Part shown: piece by piece, positions 44,401 to 60,007 of the stretch | How positions within the stretch are numbered: position 1 is the first letter of the stretch | Layout: the number at the start of each line of letters is the position of its first letter | Source: Cherax quadricarinatus | Lineage: Eukaryota > Arthropoda > Malacostraca > Decapoda > Parastacidae | Length of the DNA stretch: 64,000 nt | Direction: 5' to 3' | Assembly (NCBI RefSeq): GCF_038502225.1 | Contig: NC_091293.1 | Location: forward strand, 1,327,092 to 1,391,091 | Position numbers and translations under genes: made by a program | Notes under the pieces: generated by a model | Seen by the model: only the letters and a program-made list of their open reading frames with translations | Database searches by the model: none | What the model was told of the DNA's origin: nothing

Positions 44401-47400
44401 TGGTGACGTGATTGTGAGGTGTAGTCTTGTTGTGGTGACGTGATTGTGAGGTGTAGTCTTGTTGTGGTGACGTGATTGTGAGGTGTAGTCTTGTTGTGGT
44501 GACGTGATTGTGAGGTGTAGTCTTGTTGTGGTGACGTGATTGTGAGGTGTAGTCTTGTTGTGGTGACGTGATTGTGAGGTGTAGTCTTGTTGTGGTGACG
44601 TGATTGTGAGGTGTAGTCTTGTTGTGGTGACGTGATTGTGAGGTGTAGTCTTGTTGTGGTGACGTGATTGTGAGGTGTAGTCTTGTTGTGGTGACGTGAT
44701 TGTGAGGTGTAGTCTTGTTGTGGTGACGTGATTGTGAGGTGTAGTCTTGTTGTGGTGACGTGATTGTGAGGTGTAGTCTTGTTGTGGTGACGTGATTGTG
44801 AGGTGTAGTCTTGTTGTGGTGACGTGATTGTGAGGTGTAGTCTTGTTGTGGTGACGTGATTGTGAGGTGTAGTCTTGTTGTGGTGACGTGATTGTGAGGT
44901 GTAGTCTTGTTGTGGTGACGTGATTGTGAGGTGTAGTCTTGTTGTGGTGACGTGATTGTGAGGTGTAGTCTTGTGGTGACGTGATTGTGAGGTGTAGTCT
45001 TGTTGTGGTGACGTGATTGTGAGGTGTAGTCTTGTTGTGGTGACGTGATTGTGAGGTGTAGTCTTGTTGTGGTGACGTGATTGTGAGGTGTAGTCTTGTG
45101 ATTGTGAGGTGTAGTCTTGTTGTGGTGACGTGATTGTGAGGTTAGTCTTATTGTGGTGACGTGATTGTGAGGTGTAGTCTTGTTGTGGTGACGTGATTGT
45201 GAGGTGTAGTCTTGTTGTGGTGACGTGATTGTGAGGTGTAGTCTTGTTGTGGTGACGTGATTGTGAGGTGTAGTCTTGTTGTGGTGACGTGATTGTGAGG
45301 TGTAGTCTTGTTGTGGTGACGTGATTGTGAGGTGTAGTCTTGTGGTGACGTGATTGTGAGGTGTAGTCTTGTTGTGGTGACGTGATTGTGAGGTGTAGTC
45401 TTGTTGTGGTGACGTGATTGTGAGGTGTAGTCTTGTTGTGGTGACGTGATTGTGAGGTGTAGTCTTGTTGTGGTGACGTGATTGTGAGGTGTAGTATTGT
45501 TGTGGTGACGTGATTGTGAGGTGTAGTCTTGTTGTGGTGACGTGACTGTGAGGTGTAGTCTTGCTGTGGTGACGTGATTGTGAGGTGTAGTCTTGTTGTG
45601 GTGACGTGATTGTGAGGTGTAGTCTTGTTGTGGTGACGTGATTGTGAGGTGTAGTCTTGTTGTGGTGACGTGATTGTGAGGTGTAGTCTTGTTGTGGTGA
45701 CGTGATTGTGAGGTGTAGTCTTGTTGTGGTGACGTGATTGTGAGGTGTAGTCTTGTTGTGGTGACGTGATTGTGAGGTGTAGTCTTGTTGTGGTGACGTG
45801 ATTGTGAGGTGTAGTCTTGTTGTGGTGACGTGATTGTGAGGTGTAGTCTTGTTGTGGTGACGTGATTGTGAGGTGTAGTGATTGTGAGGTGTAGTCTTGT
45901 TGTGGTGACGTGATTGTGAGGTGTAGTCTTGTTGTGGTGACGTGATTGTGAGGTGTAGTCTTGCTGTGGTGACGTGATTGTGAGGTTAGTCTTATTGTGG
46001 TGACGTGATTGTGAGGTGTAGTCTTGTTGTGGTGACGTGATTGTGAGGTGTAGTCTTGTTGTGGTGACGTGATTGTGAGGTGTAGTCTTGTTGTGGTGAC
46101 GTGATTGTGAGGTGTAGTCTTGGTGACTGATTGTAGTGACGTGATTGTGAGGTGTAGTCTTGTTGTGGTGACGTGATTGTGAGGTGTAGTCTTGTTGTGG
46201 TGACGTGATTGTGAGGTGTAGTCTTGTGGTGACGTGATTGTGAGGTGTAGTCTTGTTGTGGTGACGTGATTGTGAGGTGTAGTCTTGTTGTGGTGACGTG
46301 ATTGTGAGGTGTAGTCTTGTTGTGGTGACGTGATTGTGAGGTGTAGTCTTGTTGTGGTGACGTGATTGTGTGGTGTCTTGTTGTGGTGACGTGATTGTGA
46401 GGTGTAGTCTTGTTGTGGTGACGTGATTGTGAGGTGTAGTCTTGTTGTGGTGACGTGATTGTGAGGTGTAGTCTTGTTGTGGTGACGTGATTGTGAGGTG
46501 TAGTCTTGTTGTGGTGACGTGATTGTGAGGTGTAGTCTTGTTGTGGTGACGTGATTGTGAGGTGTAGTCTTGCTGTGGTGACGTGATTGTGAGGTGTAGT
46601 CTTGCTGTGGTGACGTGATTGTGAGGTTAGTCTTATTGTGGTGACGTGATTGTGAGGTGTAGTCTTGTTGTGGTGACGTGATTGTGAGGTGTAGTCTTGT
46701 TGTGGTGACGTGATTGTGAGGTGTAGTCTTGCTGTGGTGACGTGATTGTGAGGTGTAGTTTTGCTGTGGTGACGTGATTGTGAGGTTAGGCTTATTGTGG
46801 TGACGTGATTGTGAGGTGTAGTCTTGTTGTGGTGACGTGATTGTGAGGTGTAGTCTTGTTGTGGTGACGTGATTGTGAGGTGTAGTCTTGTTGTGGTGAC
46901 GTGATTGTGAGGTGTAGTCTTGTTGTGGTGACGTGATTGTGAGGTGTAGTCTTGTGGTGACGTGATTGTGAGGTGTAGTCTTGTTGTGGTGACGTGATTG
47001 TGAGTCTTGTTGTGGTGACGTGATTGTGAGGTGTAGTCTTGTTGTGGTGACGTGATTGTGAGGTGTAGTCTTGTTGTGGTGACGTGATTGTGAGGTGTAG
47101 TCTTGTTGTGGTGACGTGATTGTGAGGTGTAGTCTTGTTGTGGTGACGTGATTGTGAGGTGTAGTCTTGTTGTGGTGACGTGATTGTGAGGTGTAGTCTT
47201 GTTGTGGTGACGTGATTGTGAGGTGTAGTCTTGTTGTGGTGACGTGATTGTGAGGTGTAGTCTTGTTGTGGTGACGTGATTGTGAGGTGTAGTCTTGTGA
47301 GGTGTAGTCTTGTGGTGACGTGATTGTGAGGTGTAGTCTTGTTGTGGTGACGTGATTGTGAGGTGTAGTCTTGTTGTGGTGACGTGATTGTGAGGTGTAG

Positions 47401-49397
47401 TCTTGTTGTGGTGACGTGATTGTGAGGTGTAGTCTTGCTGTGGTGACGTGATTGTGAGGTGTAGTCTTGCTGTGGTGACGTGATTGTGAGGTTAGTAGTG
47501 GTGACGTGATTGTGAGGTGTAGTCTTGTTGTGTGACGTGATTGTGAGGTGTAGTCTTGTACGTGATTGTGAGGTGTAGTCTTGTTGTGACGTGACGTGGT
47601 GACGTGACTGTGAGGTGTAGTCTTGTTGTGGTGACGTGATTGTGAGGTGTAGTCTTGTTGTGGTGACGTGATTGTGAGGTGTAGTCTTGTTGTGGTGACG
47701 TGATTGTGAGGTGTAGTCTTGTTGTGGTGACGTGATTGTGAGGTGTAGTCTTGTTGTGGTGACGTGATTGTGAGGTGTAGTCTTGTTGTGGTGACGTGAT
47801 TGTGAGGTGTAGTCTGGTGACGTGAGGTGTAGTCTTGTTGTGGTGATGATGTGTGGTGTAGACTTGTTGTGGTGACGTGATTGTGAGGTGTAGTCTTGTT
47901 GTGGTGACGTGATTGTGAGGTGTAGTCTTGTTGTGGTGACGTGATTGTGAGGTGTAGTCTTGTTGTGGTGACGTGATTGTGAGGTGTAGTCTTGTTGTGG
48001 TGACGTGATTGTGAGGTGTAGTCTTGTTGTGGTGACGTGATTGTGAGGTGTAGTCTTGTTGTGGTGACGTGATTGTGAGGTGTCGTCTGTGGTGACGTGA
48101 TTGTGAGGTGTAGTCTTGTTGTGGTGACGTGATTGTGAGGTGTAGTCTTGTTGTGGTGACGTGATTGTGAGGTGTAGTCTTGTTGTGGTGACGTGATTGT
48201 GAGGTGTAGTCTTGTTGTGGTGACGTGATTGTGAGGTGTAGTCTTGTTGTGGTGACGTGATTGTGAGGTGTAGTGTTGTGAGGTGTAGTCTTGCTGTGAC
48301 GTGATTGTGACGTGATTGTGAGGTGTAGTCTTGTTGTGGTGACGTGATTGTGAGGTGTAGTCTTGTTGTGGTGACGTGATTGTGAGGTGTAGTCTTGTTG
48401 TGGTGACGTGATTGTGAGGTGTAGTCTTGTTGTGGTGACGTGATTGTGAGGTGTAGTCTTGTTGTGGTGACGTGATTGTGAGGTGTAGTCTTTGTGTGGA
48501 GACGGGATTTTGAGGTGTAGTGTTGTGGTGACGTGATTGTGAGGTGTAGTCTTGTTGTGGTGACGTGATTGTGAGGTGTAGTCTTGTTGTGGTGACGTGA
48601 TTGTGAGGTGTAGTCTTGTTGTGGTGACGTGATTGTGAGGTGTAGTCTTGTGAGTGAGTGTAGTCTTGTTGTGGTGACGTGATTGTGAGGTGTAGTCTTG
48701 TTGTGGTGACGTGATTGTGAGGTGTAGTCTTGTTGTGGTGACGTGATTGTGAGGTGTAGTCTTGTTGTGGTGACGTGATTGTGAGGTGTAGTCTTGTTGT
48801 GGTGACGTGATTGTGAGGTGTAGTCTTGTTGTGGTGACGTGATTGTGAGGTGTAGTCTTGTTGTGGTGACGTGATTGTGAGGTGTAGTCTTGTTGTGGTG
48901 ACGTGATTGTGAGGTGTAGTCTTGTTGTGGTGACGTGATTGAGGTGTAGTCTTGTGTGGTGACGTGATTGTGAGGTGTAGTCTTGTTGTGGTGACGTGAT
49001 TGTGAGGTGTAGTCTTGTTGTGGTGACGTGATTGTGAGGTGTAGTCTTGTTGTGGTGACGTGATTGTGAGGTGTAGTCTTGTTGTGGTGACGTGATTGTG
49101 AGGTGTAGTCTTGTTGTGGTGACGTGATTGTGAGGTGTAGTCTTGTTGTGGTGACGTGATTGTGAGGTGTAGTCTTGTTGAGGTGATTGTGAGGTGTAGT
49201 CTTGTGTGGTGACGTGATTGTGAGGTGTAGTCTTGTTGTGGTGACGTGATTGTGAGGTGTAGTCTTGTTGTGGTGACGTGATTGTGAGGTGTAGTCTTGT
49301 TGTGGTGACGTGATTGTGAGGTGTAGTCTTGTTGTGGTGACGTGATTGTGAGGTGTAGTCTTGTTGTGTGGTGACGTGATTGTGAGGTGTAGTCTTG
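41490..49397 (+). repeat. 32-bp minisatellite array, about 247 units
   Basis: A 7.9-kb array of a 32-bp unit made of gtagtcttgttgtggtgacg followed by tgattgtgaggt. Most units are identical. Recurrent variants are gttagtcttattgtgg, gtcttgctgtgg and truncated units lacking 3-20 bases. The plus strand is strongly G/T-rich. 32 is not a multiple of three and the unit has no stop on minus, so reading cycles through all frames. This produces long artefact ORFs on minus (667 codons at 47492-49495; 261 at 43079-43864). Each unit contains tgacgtga, a CREB/ATF-like half-site. Confidence 0.97.
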
Positions 49398-52903
<3,506 letters not shown>

Positions 52904-52904
52904 T

Positions 52905-53390
52905 ATACAAACACTGATCTCTGGTCGAAGGAGACTCGAACCTTGGAACAAGGTACGCAGTGCTTTACCATTCTCACCACACTGGACCAATACCTTGGCG
53001 CCCATCTCACGCTAGACGTTGATCCAAGGCAGCCAACTTTCAGGGACAAGGCTTACAGCTTGTCATCTCATCCCCTGCATGCATCGACCAACTAGAGATT
53101 TTAACAATGCCAGGAATTCTCAAGAGCAGGCGAAATATACACAAACACTGATCTCTCGCCGAAGGAGACTCGAACCTATGACCCTTGGAACAAGGTACGC
53201 AGGTTGCTGGATACCTTGGATCAACGTCTAGCGTGAGCTGGATGCCAAGGTATTGGTCCAGTGTGGTGAGAATGGTAAAGCACTGCGTACTTTGTTCCGA
53301 TGTTCGTAGGTTCGAGTCTCTTTTCTGCCAGAGATCAGTGTTTGTGTATATTTCGCCTGTTCTTGCGAATTCCTTGCATATGCATATATA
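52905..53390. repeat. Inverted pair of tRNA-like SINE units (A locus)
   Basis: The left half, with aaacactgatctctggtcg and gaaggagactcgaacctt, is mirrored by the right half with aggttcgagtctc and gagatcagtgtttgtg. The right half reads ggtattggtccagtgtggtg, then aatggtaaagcactgcgtac and a B box (ggttcgagtctc). The same pair recurs at 59513-59999. Confidence 0.75.
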
Positions 53391-53396
53391 TATATA

Positions 53397-53404
53397 TTTA
53401 TTTT
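53397..53404. other. Empty insertion site tttatttt (A locus)
   Basis: In the A locus this octamer occurs once between tatata and cactattt. In the B locus it occurs twice, at 60000-60007 and 63842-63849, flanking a 3.8-kb insert that contains LINE copy C. Confidence 0.85.
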
Positions 53405-53424
53405 CACTATTTCAATATATCAGC

Positions 53425-53582
53425 GAATTTGATTGGGATGCGACCCACGACTCTCGACAAAAACAGACGCAGTAAGCATAAGGAAACTTGCCAAACGTTT
53501 CCACTCGTGCTTTGGATCGAACCAAGGACCTTTAGTACGTGAGCTGAGGACGCTACCAACTGAGTCATGAGACACCAAGTAT
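53425..53582 (-). mobile_element. tRNA-derived SINE on minus (A locus)
   Basis: Minus strand reads gtgtctcatgactcagttgg, then tagcgtcctcagctcacg (A box region) and cttggttcgatccaaagc (B box), followed by a body ending gtgggtcgcatcccaatc. The same SINE, at the corresponding place in the B locus, is cut by the right window edge (63870-64000). Confidence 0.8.
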
Positions 53583-53584
53583 GT

Positions 53585-54364
53585 AAAGCCTACAAATCAG
53601 AAATTGAGGCAAAAAGTCATGGAAGAGGAATTTCCAGTGAAGAATTGAGTCACGATGAAGGTTTGAACTCTTTGACGTCAAATTAAAATGAGGTTCCTGA
53701 GATTCCATGCAGGTAGGGAGCCGGTGCTTATACTCTGAAACTTCCAATTCTCTGGTGTACAGCCAAAATTCTTCAGATATAAAAGTAGTCATTCTTGAGT
53801 CACTGAATACAGATATGTTTCTAAAATATTAAAAAAAAAAAAATCTATTAAGAAAAGTTTGGACTCTGGCTTATTGTTGTTATCCTGGACTTGTGAACGG
53901 AGAAGCGTATATAAACTGTGCATGGAAAAGGCTCGTGATTCAAACCTACAATACTTACACAGATAACACGAACATAGGAGAAAGAAGCCTATGTGTGGGT
54001 TATTTGTGTATTGTTCCAGTTATTATTGTGCCTTTTCGTGGGTATATGATACTGGTGGGTTCAGCGCTTAGTTTTGATTGTAATAATAGTGTCTTTTCGG
54101 TCTCTAAACAATGCAGTTTCCTATATTTCTCATCAATAGCTTCTTTTTCAGGAATCTTCTTTTTGAATGGGGATTAAGTGAACCACTAACTTTCGGGCAT
54201 TGTTTGCTTTTATATTTTAATAGTTTTTAATTGCAACAGGAAAAGGAAGTCACTCGGAATTCAGACATTACATCGCCTACTAACTGAATTGCATAAGTTC
54301 GTTCCAGAAGTCATTCTGTGCACACATGTCAAACTCGTCTTAGTGTTCCTTTTTCTAACTTTTT
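53585..54364. other. No recognised gene; one diverged SINE remnant
   Basis: AT-rich sequence. Near 54045-54095 the minus strand carries attattacaatcaaaacta and agcgctgaaccc, a diverged relative of the element at 40868. A poly-A run lies at 53830. The 94-codon ORF at 53893-54177 has no domain I recognise. Confidence 0.4.
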
Positions 54365-55695
54365 TTCAGCAAAATTTGGATGACAATGTCTCATATTTGC
54401 CTGAACGGTGTTGATAACTGTTATTATATTTTTAGAAAACTGGCTCTTGTATCTTCAAATGTCTGCTATAACTGCCATGATTAGGAACGACTGGAGATTA
54501 GGCCATGATATTCTTTAATACTTAAGCAAAAAAACTTTAGCCAGTGGTTGAATTGGAAAACGAAATCTATGCCTTTTCTTGTACCCATGATGTAGAGGGG
54601 CGCAACAGACCATGAAAGTGATTTTTACTTCTACATGGTGAGTCCTGCCTAGAAAGATATTTGCATGGATTAGAAGTGGACCGTACAATACCCTAATGCA
54701 CCCTCTACTATACGCCCGGTACCCACGGTGAAGGACTAGCCATTTCTGAGCGCCCTTGATTCAGAAGACTATTAGGATGAAGGAACTTACGAAACTTCAG
54801 GGTCTTCAGCTTCACTAGACTCTGAATATATTGATAACCAGACATCTTCTAAACCGCACTAATAACCTATGCTGAGTTATATGACTTTATCAGAGATTTT
54901 CAACTGCCAAAGAGTAACGCCGCGTAAGAGTGAAACCTCCTCGCTGAAAATGTTGGAGTAAGTTTCGTGACCGTAATTTTTTTTCCCATTCTTCATCATA
55001 GAAAGTGACCTTACAGACTGCAACTCGATGATCAGATGGCAGCCTTAAGAGTTATTCATAATCCTAATGAGTGGAGACCGCTCATTGATATTCTTAAGGC
55101 TGTTTTGAGGCTGTTTTCGATTCCATTTGGTTGTGCTTCTATATGAAGGCAACATGACAAAATGAATGCAAATGTTGAACTGCATAAATTATCACAAACA
55201 TCATTGGCATTTTTTGTGCCTACATGAAAGTTGTTGCTACCTTGTTTGGATTTCAGGTAAGCTTTGGTAAGAATTGTTTTCTGTGTGAATACAATAGTGG
55301 CGCGAGGACTTCTCAACACCGATCGAGAAGAATTGGCCATTTCGACACTCACTGGAATCGGGAACAAAAAAATGGTTACTCTCCCTCACCTGCAGAATCG
55401 AGCAGGATTTTGTTAGCATCATCAAACATGAAATTAGACCTTATGAAAAGTTTTCTCTAAAATGGAGGCAGCCTTTAGGTACCTCGGTGTTAAATTCCCA
55501 AGGCTCAGTGCAGAAAAGTCCAAGAAAGGCATATTTGCATCAAAGTTAATAAGAAGAAAAATGCATGGAATGTTTACCTGATTAGTAGCTACTAGTTTTC
55601 ACGGAAATGTCAAAGTTGACAATATAGGGAGCTAGTGGAAAATCTGCTGTAGTCCCATCAAGAAATGGGCTCCAATATCTTTAAGGATGCGAGTC
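54365..55695 (+). repeat. Third, diverged copy of the palindrome's unclassified module
   Basis: Colinear with 14920-16400: aaatttggatgacaatg near 54374, gaaggactagccatt near 54731 (gtaaaggactattcatt near 15334), gtaagtttcgtgaccg near 54959, ttattcataatcctaatg near 55054, gacactcactgaac-like near 55344, gaaaatctgctgtagtcc near 55637 (gaaaacctgctgttgtcc near 16317). Identity by eye is roughly two-thirds with many indels. No long ORF persists in either copy, so it is probably non-coding or long dead. Confidence 0.6.
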
Positions 55696-55699
55696 CTCC

Positions 55700-56378
55700 A
55701 TTCGCACCTGATTATGTTTATCCAGCCACTAACGGAGCAATCAGCAATGAACATGAACCCTTCCACCAGGATATCTCACTTATGGAGAAACGTTGCCATT
55801 AATAATGGAATCCATCTTTGTTCTATAGAAGGCTATTACACGTCAGTTAAAAGAGCTGCTCTAGAAATGGGATACAAGAGACATGCAGAAAAGTGTTGGC
55901 ATGAATTAATATACATTATCTCTATATACTAATATGGTGAATACATGTACGATAACTACATATTGCCTACATATTTTATTTTCGTCATATTCGTTTTTAG
56001 GACCGCAAAAACCTCAAAGTGAGATATTATGTTCTACAAAGTAGGAAACTTTTCATAATATGTAAACAAATGCTATCGAAGAGTCCCAGAGACACAACCA
56101 ACGCAATTAATCGACATTAATACACTACTTGAAGAAAAATCTAAAAGAATCTATGATCTGACTGACGTGAGTGAATAAGTAACTACATTACACAAAGAAA
56201 TATAACATTTTATAAATCTTAAAGGAAAAAGTGAAAACATAAGAAGAAAGAGGAAGAGACAATAGCAAAAAGAGAAGTCCTTAAAAGCATTTTTCAAAGT
56301 TAAGGTGGTGTGGGAAGCGTGAATGTCTGGGGGAGGAAATAGTCCAGGTTGAGAGTAATGGGTGGAACAGTTTATACA
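55700..56378. other. No recognised feature
   Basis: AT-rich sequence ending in a short CA tract at 56377-56400 right before the gap. The ORF at 55687-55932 shows no recognisable domain. Confidence 0.4.
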
Positions 56379-56400
56379 CACACACACACACACATACACA

Positions 56401-56500
56401 NNNNNNNNNNNNNNNNNNNNNNNNNNNNNNNNNNNNNNNNNNNNNNNNNNNNNNNNNNNNNNNNNNNNNNNNNNNNNNNNNNNNNNNNNNNNNNNNNNNN
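56401..56500. other. Assembly gap (100 N)
   Basis: Exactly 100 undetermined bases, the usual placeholder for a gap of unknown length. Left of it is a CA tract; right of it the sequence starts in the middle of an RTE ORF. Confidence 0.99.
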
Positions 56501-59159
56501 AGTAATGTTAAATGATCAGTTATGGAAGGAGAAAAGAGAATATGAATGTGTAAATTCAAGAATTATGTGGATTAAAGTAAAGGTTGGATGCGAGAAGTGG
56601 GTCATAGTAAGCGTGTATGCACCTGGAGAAGAGAGGAATGCAGAGGAGAGAGAGAGATTTTGGGAGATGTTAAGTGAATGTATAGGAGCCTTTGAACCAA
56701 GTGAGAGAGTAATTGTGGTAGGGGACCTGAATGCTAAAGTAGGAGAAACTTTTAGAGAGGGTGTGGTAGGTAAGTTTGGGGTGCCAGGTGTAAATGATAA
56801 TGGGAGCCCTTTGATTGAACTTTGTATAGAAAGGGGTTTAGTTATAGGTAATACATATTTTAAGAAAAAGAGGATAAATAAGTATACAAGGTATGATGTA
56901 GGGCGAAATGACAGTAGTTTGTTGGATTATGTATTAGTAGATAAAAGACTGTTGAGTAGACTTCAGGATGTACATGTTTATCGAGGGGCCACAGATATAT
57001 CAGATCACTTTCTAGTTGTAGCTACACTGAGAGTAAAAGGTAGATGGGATACAAGGAGAATAGAAGCATCAGGGAAGAGAGAGGTGAAGGTTTATAAACT
57101 AAAAGAGGAGGCAGTTAGGGTAAGATATAAACAGCTATTGGAGGATAGATGGGCTAATGAGAGCATAGGCAATGGGGTCGAAGAGGTATGGGGTAGGTTT
57201 AAAAATGTAGTGTTAGAGTGTTCAGCAGAAGTTTGTGGTTACAGGAAAGTGGGTGCGGGAGGGAAGAGGAGCGATTGGTGGAATGATGATGTAAAGAGAG
57301 TAGTAAGGGAGAAAAAGTTAGCATATGAGAAGTTTTTACAAAGTAGAAGTGATGCAAGGAGGGAAGAGTATATGGAGAAAAAGAGAGAGGTTAAGAGAGT
57401 GGTGAAGCAATGTAAAAAGAGAGCAAATGAGAGAGTGGGTGAGATGTTATCAACAAATTTTGTTGAAAATAAGAAAAAGTTTTGGAGTGAGATTAACAAG
57501 TTAAGAAAGCCTAGAGAACAAATGGATTTGTCAGTTAAAAATAGGAGAGGAGAGTTATTAAATGGAGAGTTAGAGGTATTGGGAAGATGGAGGGAATATT
57601 TTGAGGAATTGTTAAATGTTGATGAAGATAGGGAAGCTGTGGGGGAAGTTCGTGAGGCAGTAGGTAAAATGAAAGGGGGTAAGGCAGCCGGGATTGATGG
57701 GATAAAGATAGAAATGTTTAAAGCAGGTGGGGATATAGTTTTGGAGTGGTTGGTGCAATTATTTAATAAATGTATGGAAGAGCGTAAGGTACCTAGGGAT
57801 TGGCAGAGAGCATGCATAGTTCCTTTGTATAAAGGCAAAGGGGATAAAAGAGAGTGCAAAAATTATAGGGGGATAAGTCTGCTGAGTATACCTGGTAAAG
57901 TGTATGGTAGAATTGTTATTGAAAGAATTAAGAGTAAGACGGAGAATAGGATAGCAGATGAACAAGGAGGCTTTAGGAAAGGAAGGGGGTGTGTGGACCA
58001 GGTGTTTACAGTGAAACATATAAGTGAACAATATTTAGATAAGGTTAAAGAGGTCTTTGTGGCATTTATGGATTTGGAAAAAACGTATGACAGGGTGGAT
58101 AGGGGGGCAATGTGGCAGATGTTGCAAGTGTATGGTGTAGGAGGTAGGTTACTGAAAGCAGTGAAGAGTTTTTACGAGGATAGTGAGGCTCAAGTTAGAG
58201 TATGTAGGAAAGAGGGAAATTATTTCCCAGTAAAAGTGGGCCTTAGACAAGGATGTGTGATGTCACCGTGGTTGTTTAATATATTTATAGATGGGGTTGT
58301 AAGAGAAGTAAATGCGAGGGTCTTGACAAGAGGCGTGGAGTTAAAAGATAAAGAATCACACACAAAGTGGGAGTTGTCACAGCTGCTCTTTGCTGATGAC
58401 ACTGTGCTCTTGGGAGATTCTGAAGAGAAGTTGCAGAGATTGGTGGATGAATTTGGTAGGGTGTGCAAAAGAAGAAAATTAAAGGTGAATACAGGAAAGA
58501 GTAAGGTTATGAGGATAACAAAAAGATTAGGTGATGAAAGATTGAATATCAGATTGGAGGGAGAGAGTATGGAGGAGGTGAATGTATTCAGATATTTGGG
58601 AGTGGACGTGTCAGCGGATGGGTCTATGAAAGATGAGGTGAATCATAGAATTGATGAGGGAAAAAGAGTGAGTGGTGCACTTAGGAGTCTGTGGAGACAA
58701 AGAACTTTGTCCTTGGAGGCAAAGAGGGGAATGTATGAGAGTATAGTTTTACCAACGCTCTTATATGGGTGTGAAGCATGGGTGATGAATGTTGCAGCGA
58801 GGAGAAGGCTGGAGGCAGTGGAGATGTCATGTCTGAGGGCAATGTGTGGTGTGAATATAATGCAGAGAATTCGTAGTTTGGAAGTTAGGAGGAGGTGCGG
58901 GATTACCAAAACTGTTGTCCAGAGGGCTGAGGAGGGGTTGTTGAGGTGGTTCGGACATGTGGAGAGAATGGAGCGAAACAGAATAACTTCAAGAGTGTAT
59001 CAGTCTGTAGTGGAAGGAAGGCGGGGTAGGGGTCGGCCTAGGAAAGGTTGGAGGGAGGGGGTAAAGGAGGTTTTGTGTGCGAGGGGCTTGGACTTCCAGC
59101 AGGCATGCGTGAGCGTGTTTGATAGGAGTGAATGGAGACAAATGGTTTTTAATACTTGA
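56501..59159 (+). CDS. RTE-like LINE polyprotein B, 5' part lost in the gap
   Basis: The frame opens at the gap with VMLNDQLWKEK and runs to the same stop as copy A. As far as I can compare, the protein is identical to copy A from residue 62 on, including the 22-residue deletion and EKTYDR in motif A. The frame reading through the N run back to 56349 is not real. Only the N-terminal segment with the first catalytic Glu is missing. The offset to copy A is a constant 6612 bases. It is best read as the same element seen twice rather than a separate insertion. Confidence 0.92.

Positions 59160-60007
<848 letters not shown>

Noticed and set aside
41490..49397. CRISPR-like array of 32-bp direct repeats
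   Set aside because: Repeats are contiguous with no unique spacers, there are no cas genes, and the context is eukaryotic.
53893..54177. Possible small host protein of 94 residues
   Set aside because: Hydrophobic but without a recognisable domain, start context or conserved neighbour, and it overlaps a SINE remnant on the opposite strand.
56349..56500. Start of the copy-B ORF at 56349
   Set aside because: It reads through a CA tract and 100 undetermined bases, so the true start is not in the window.
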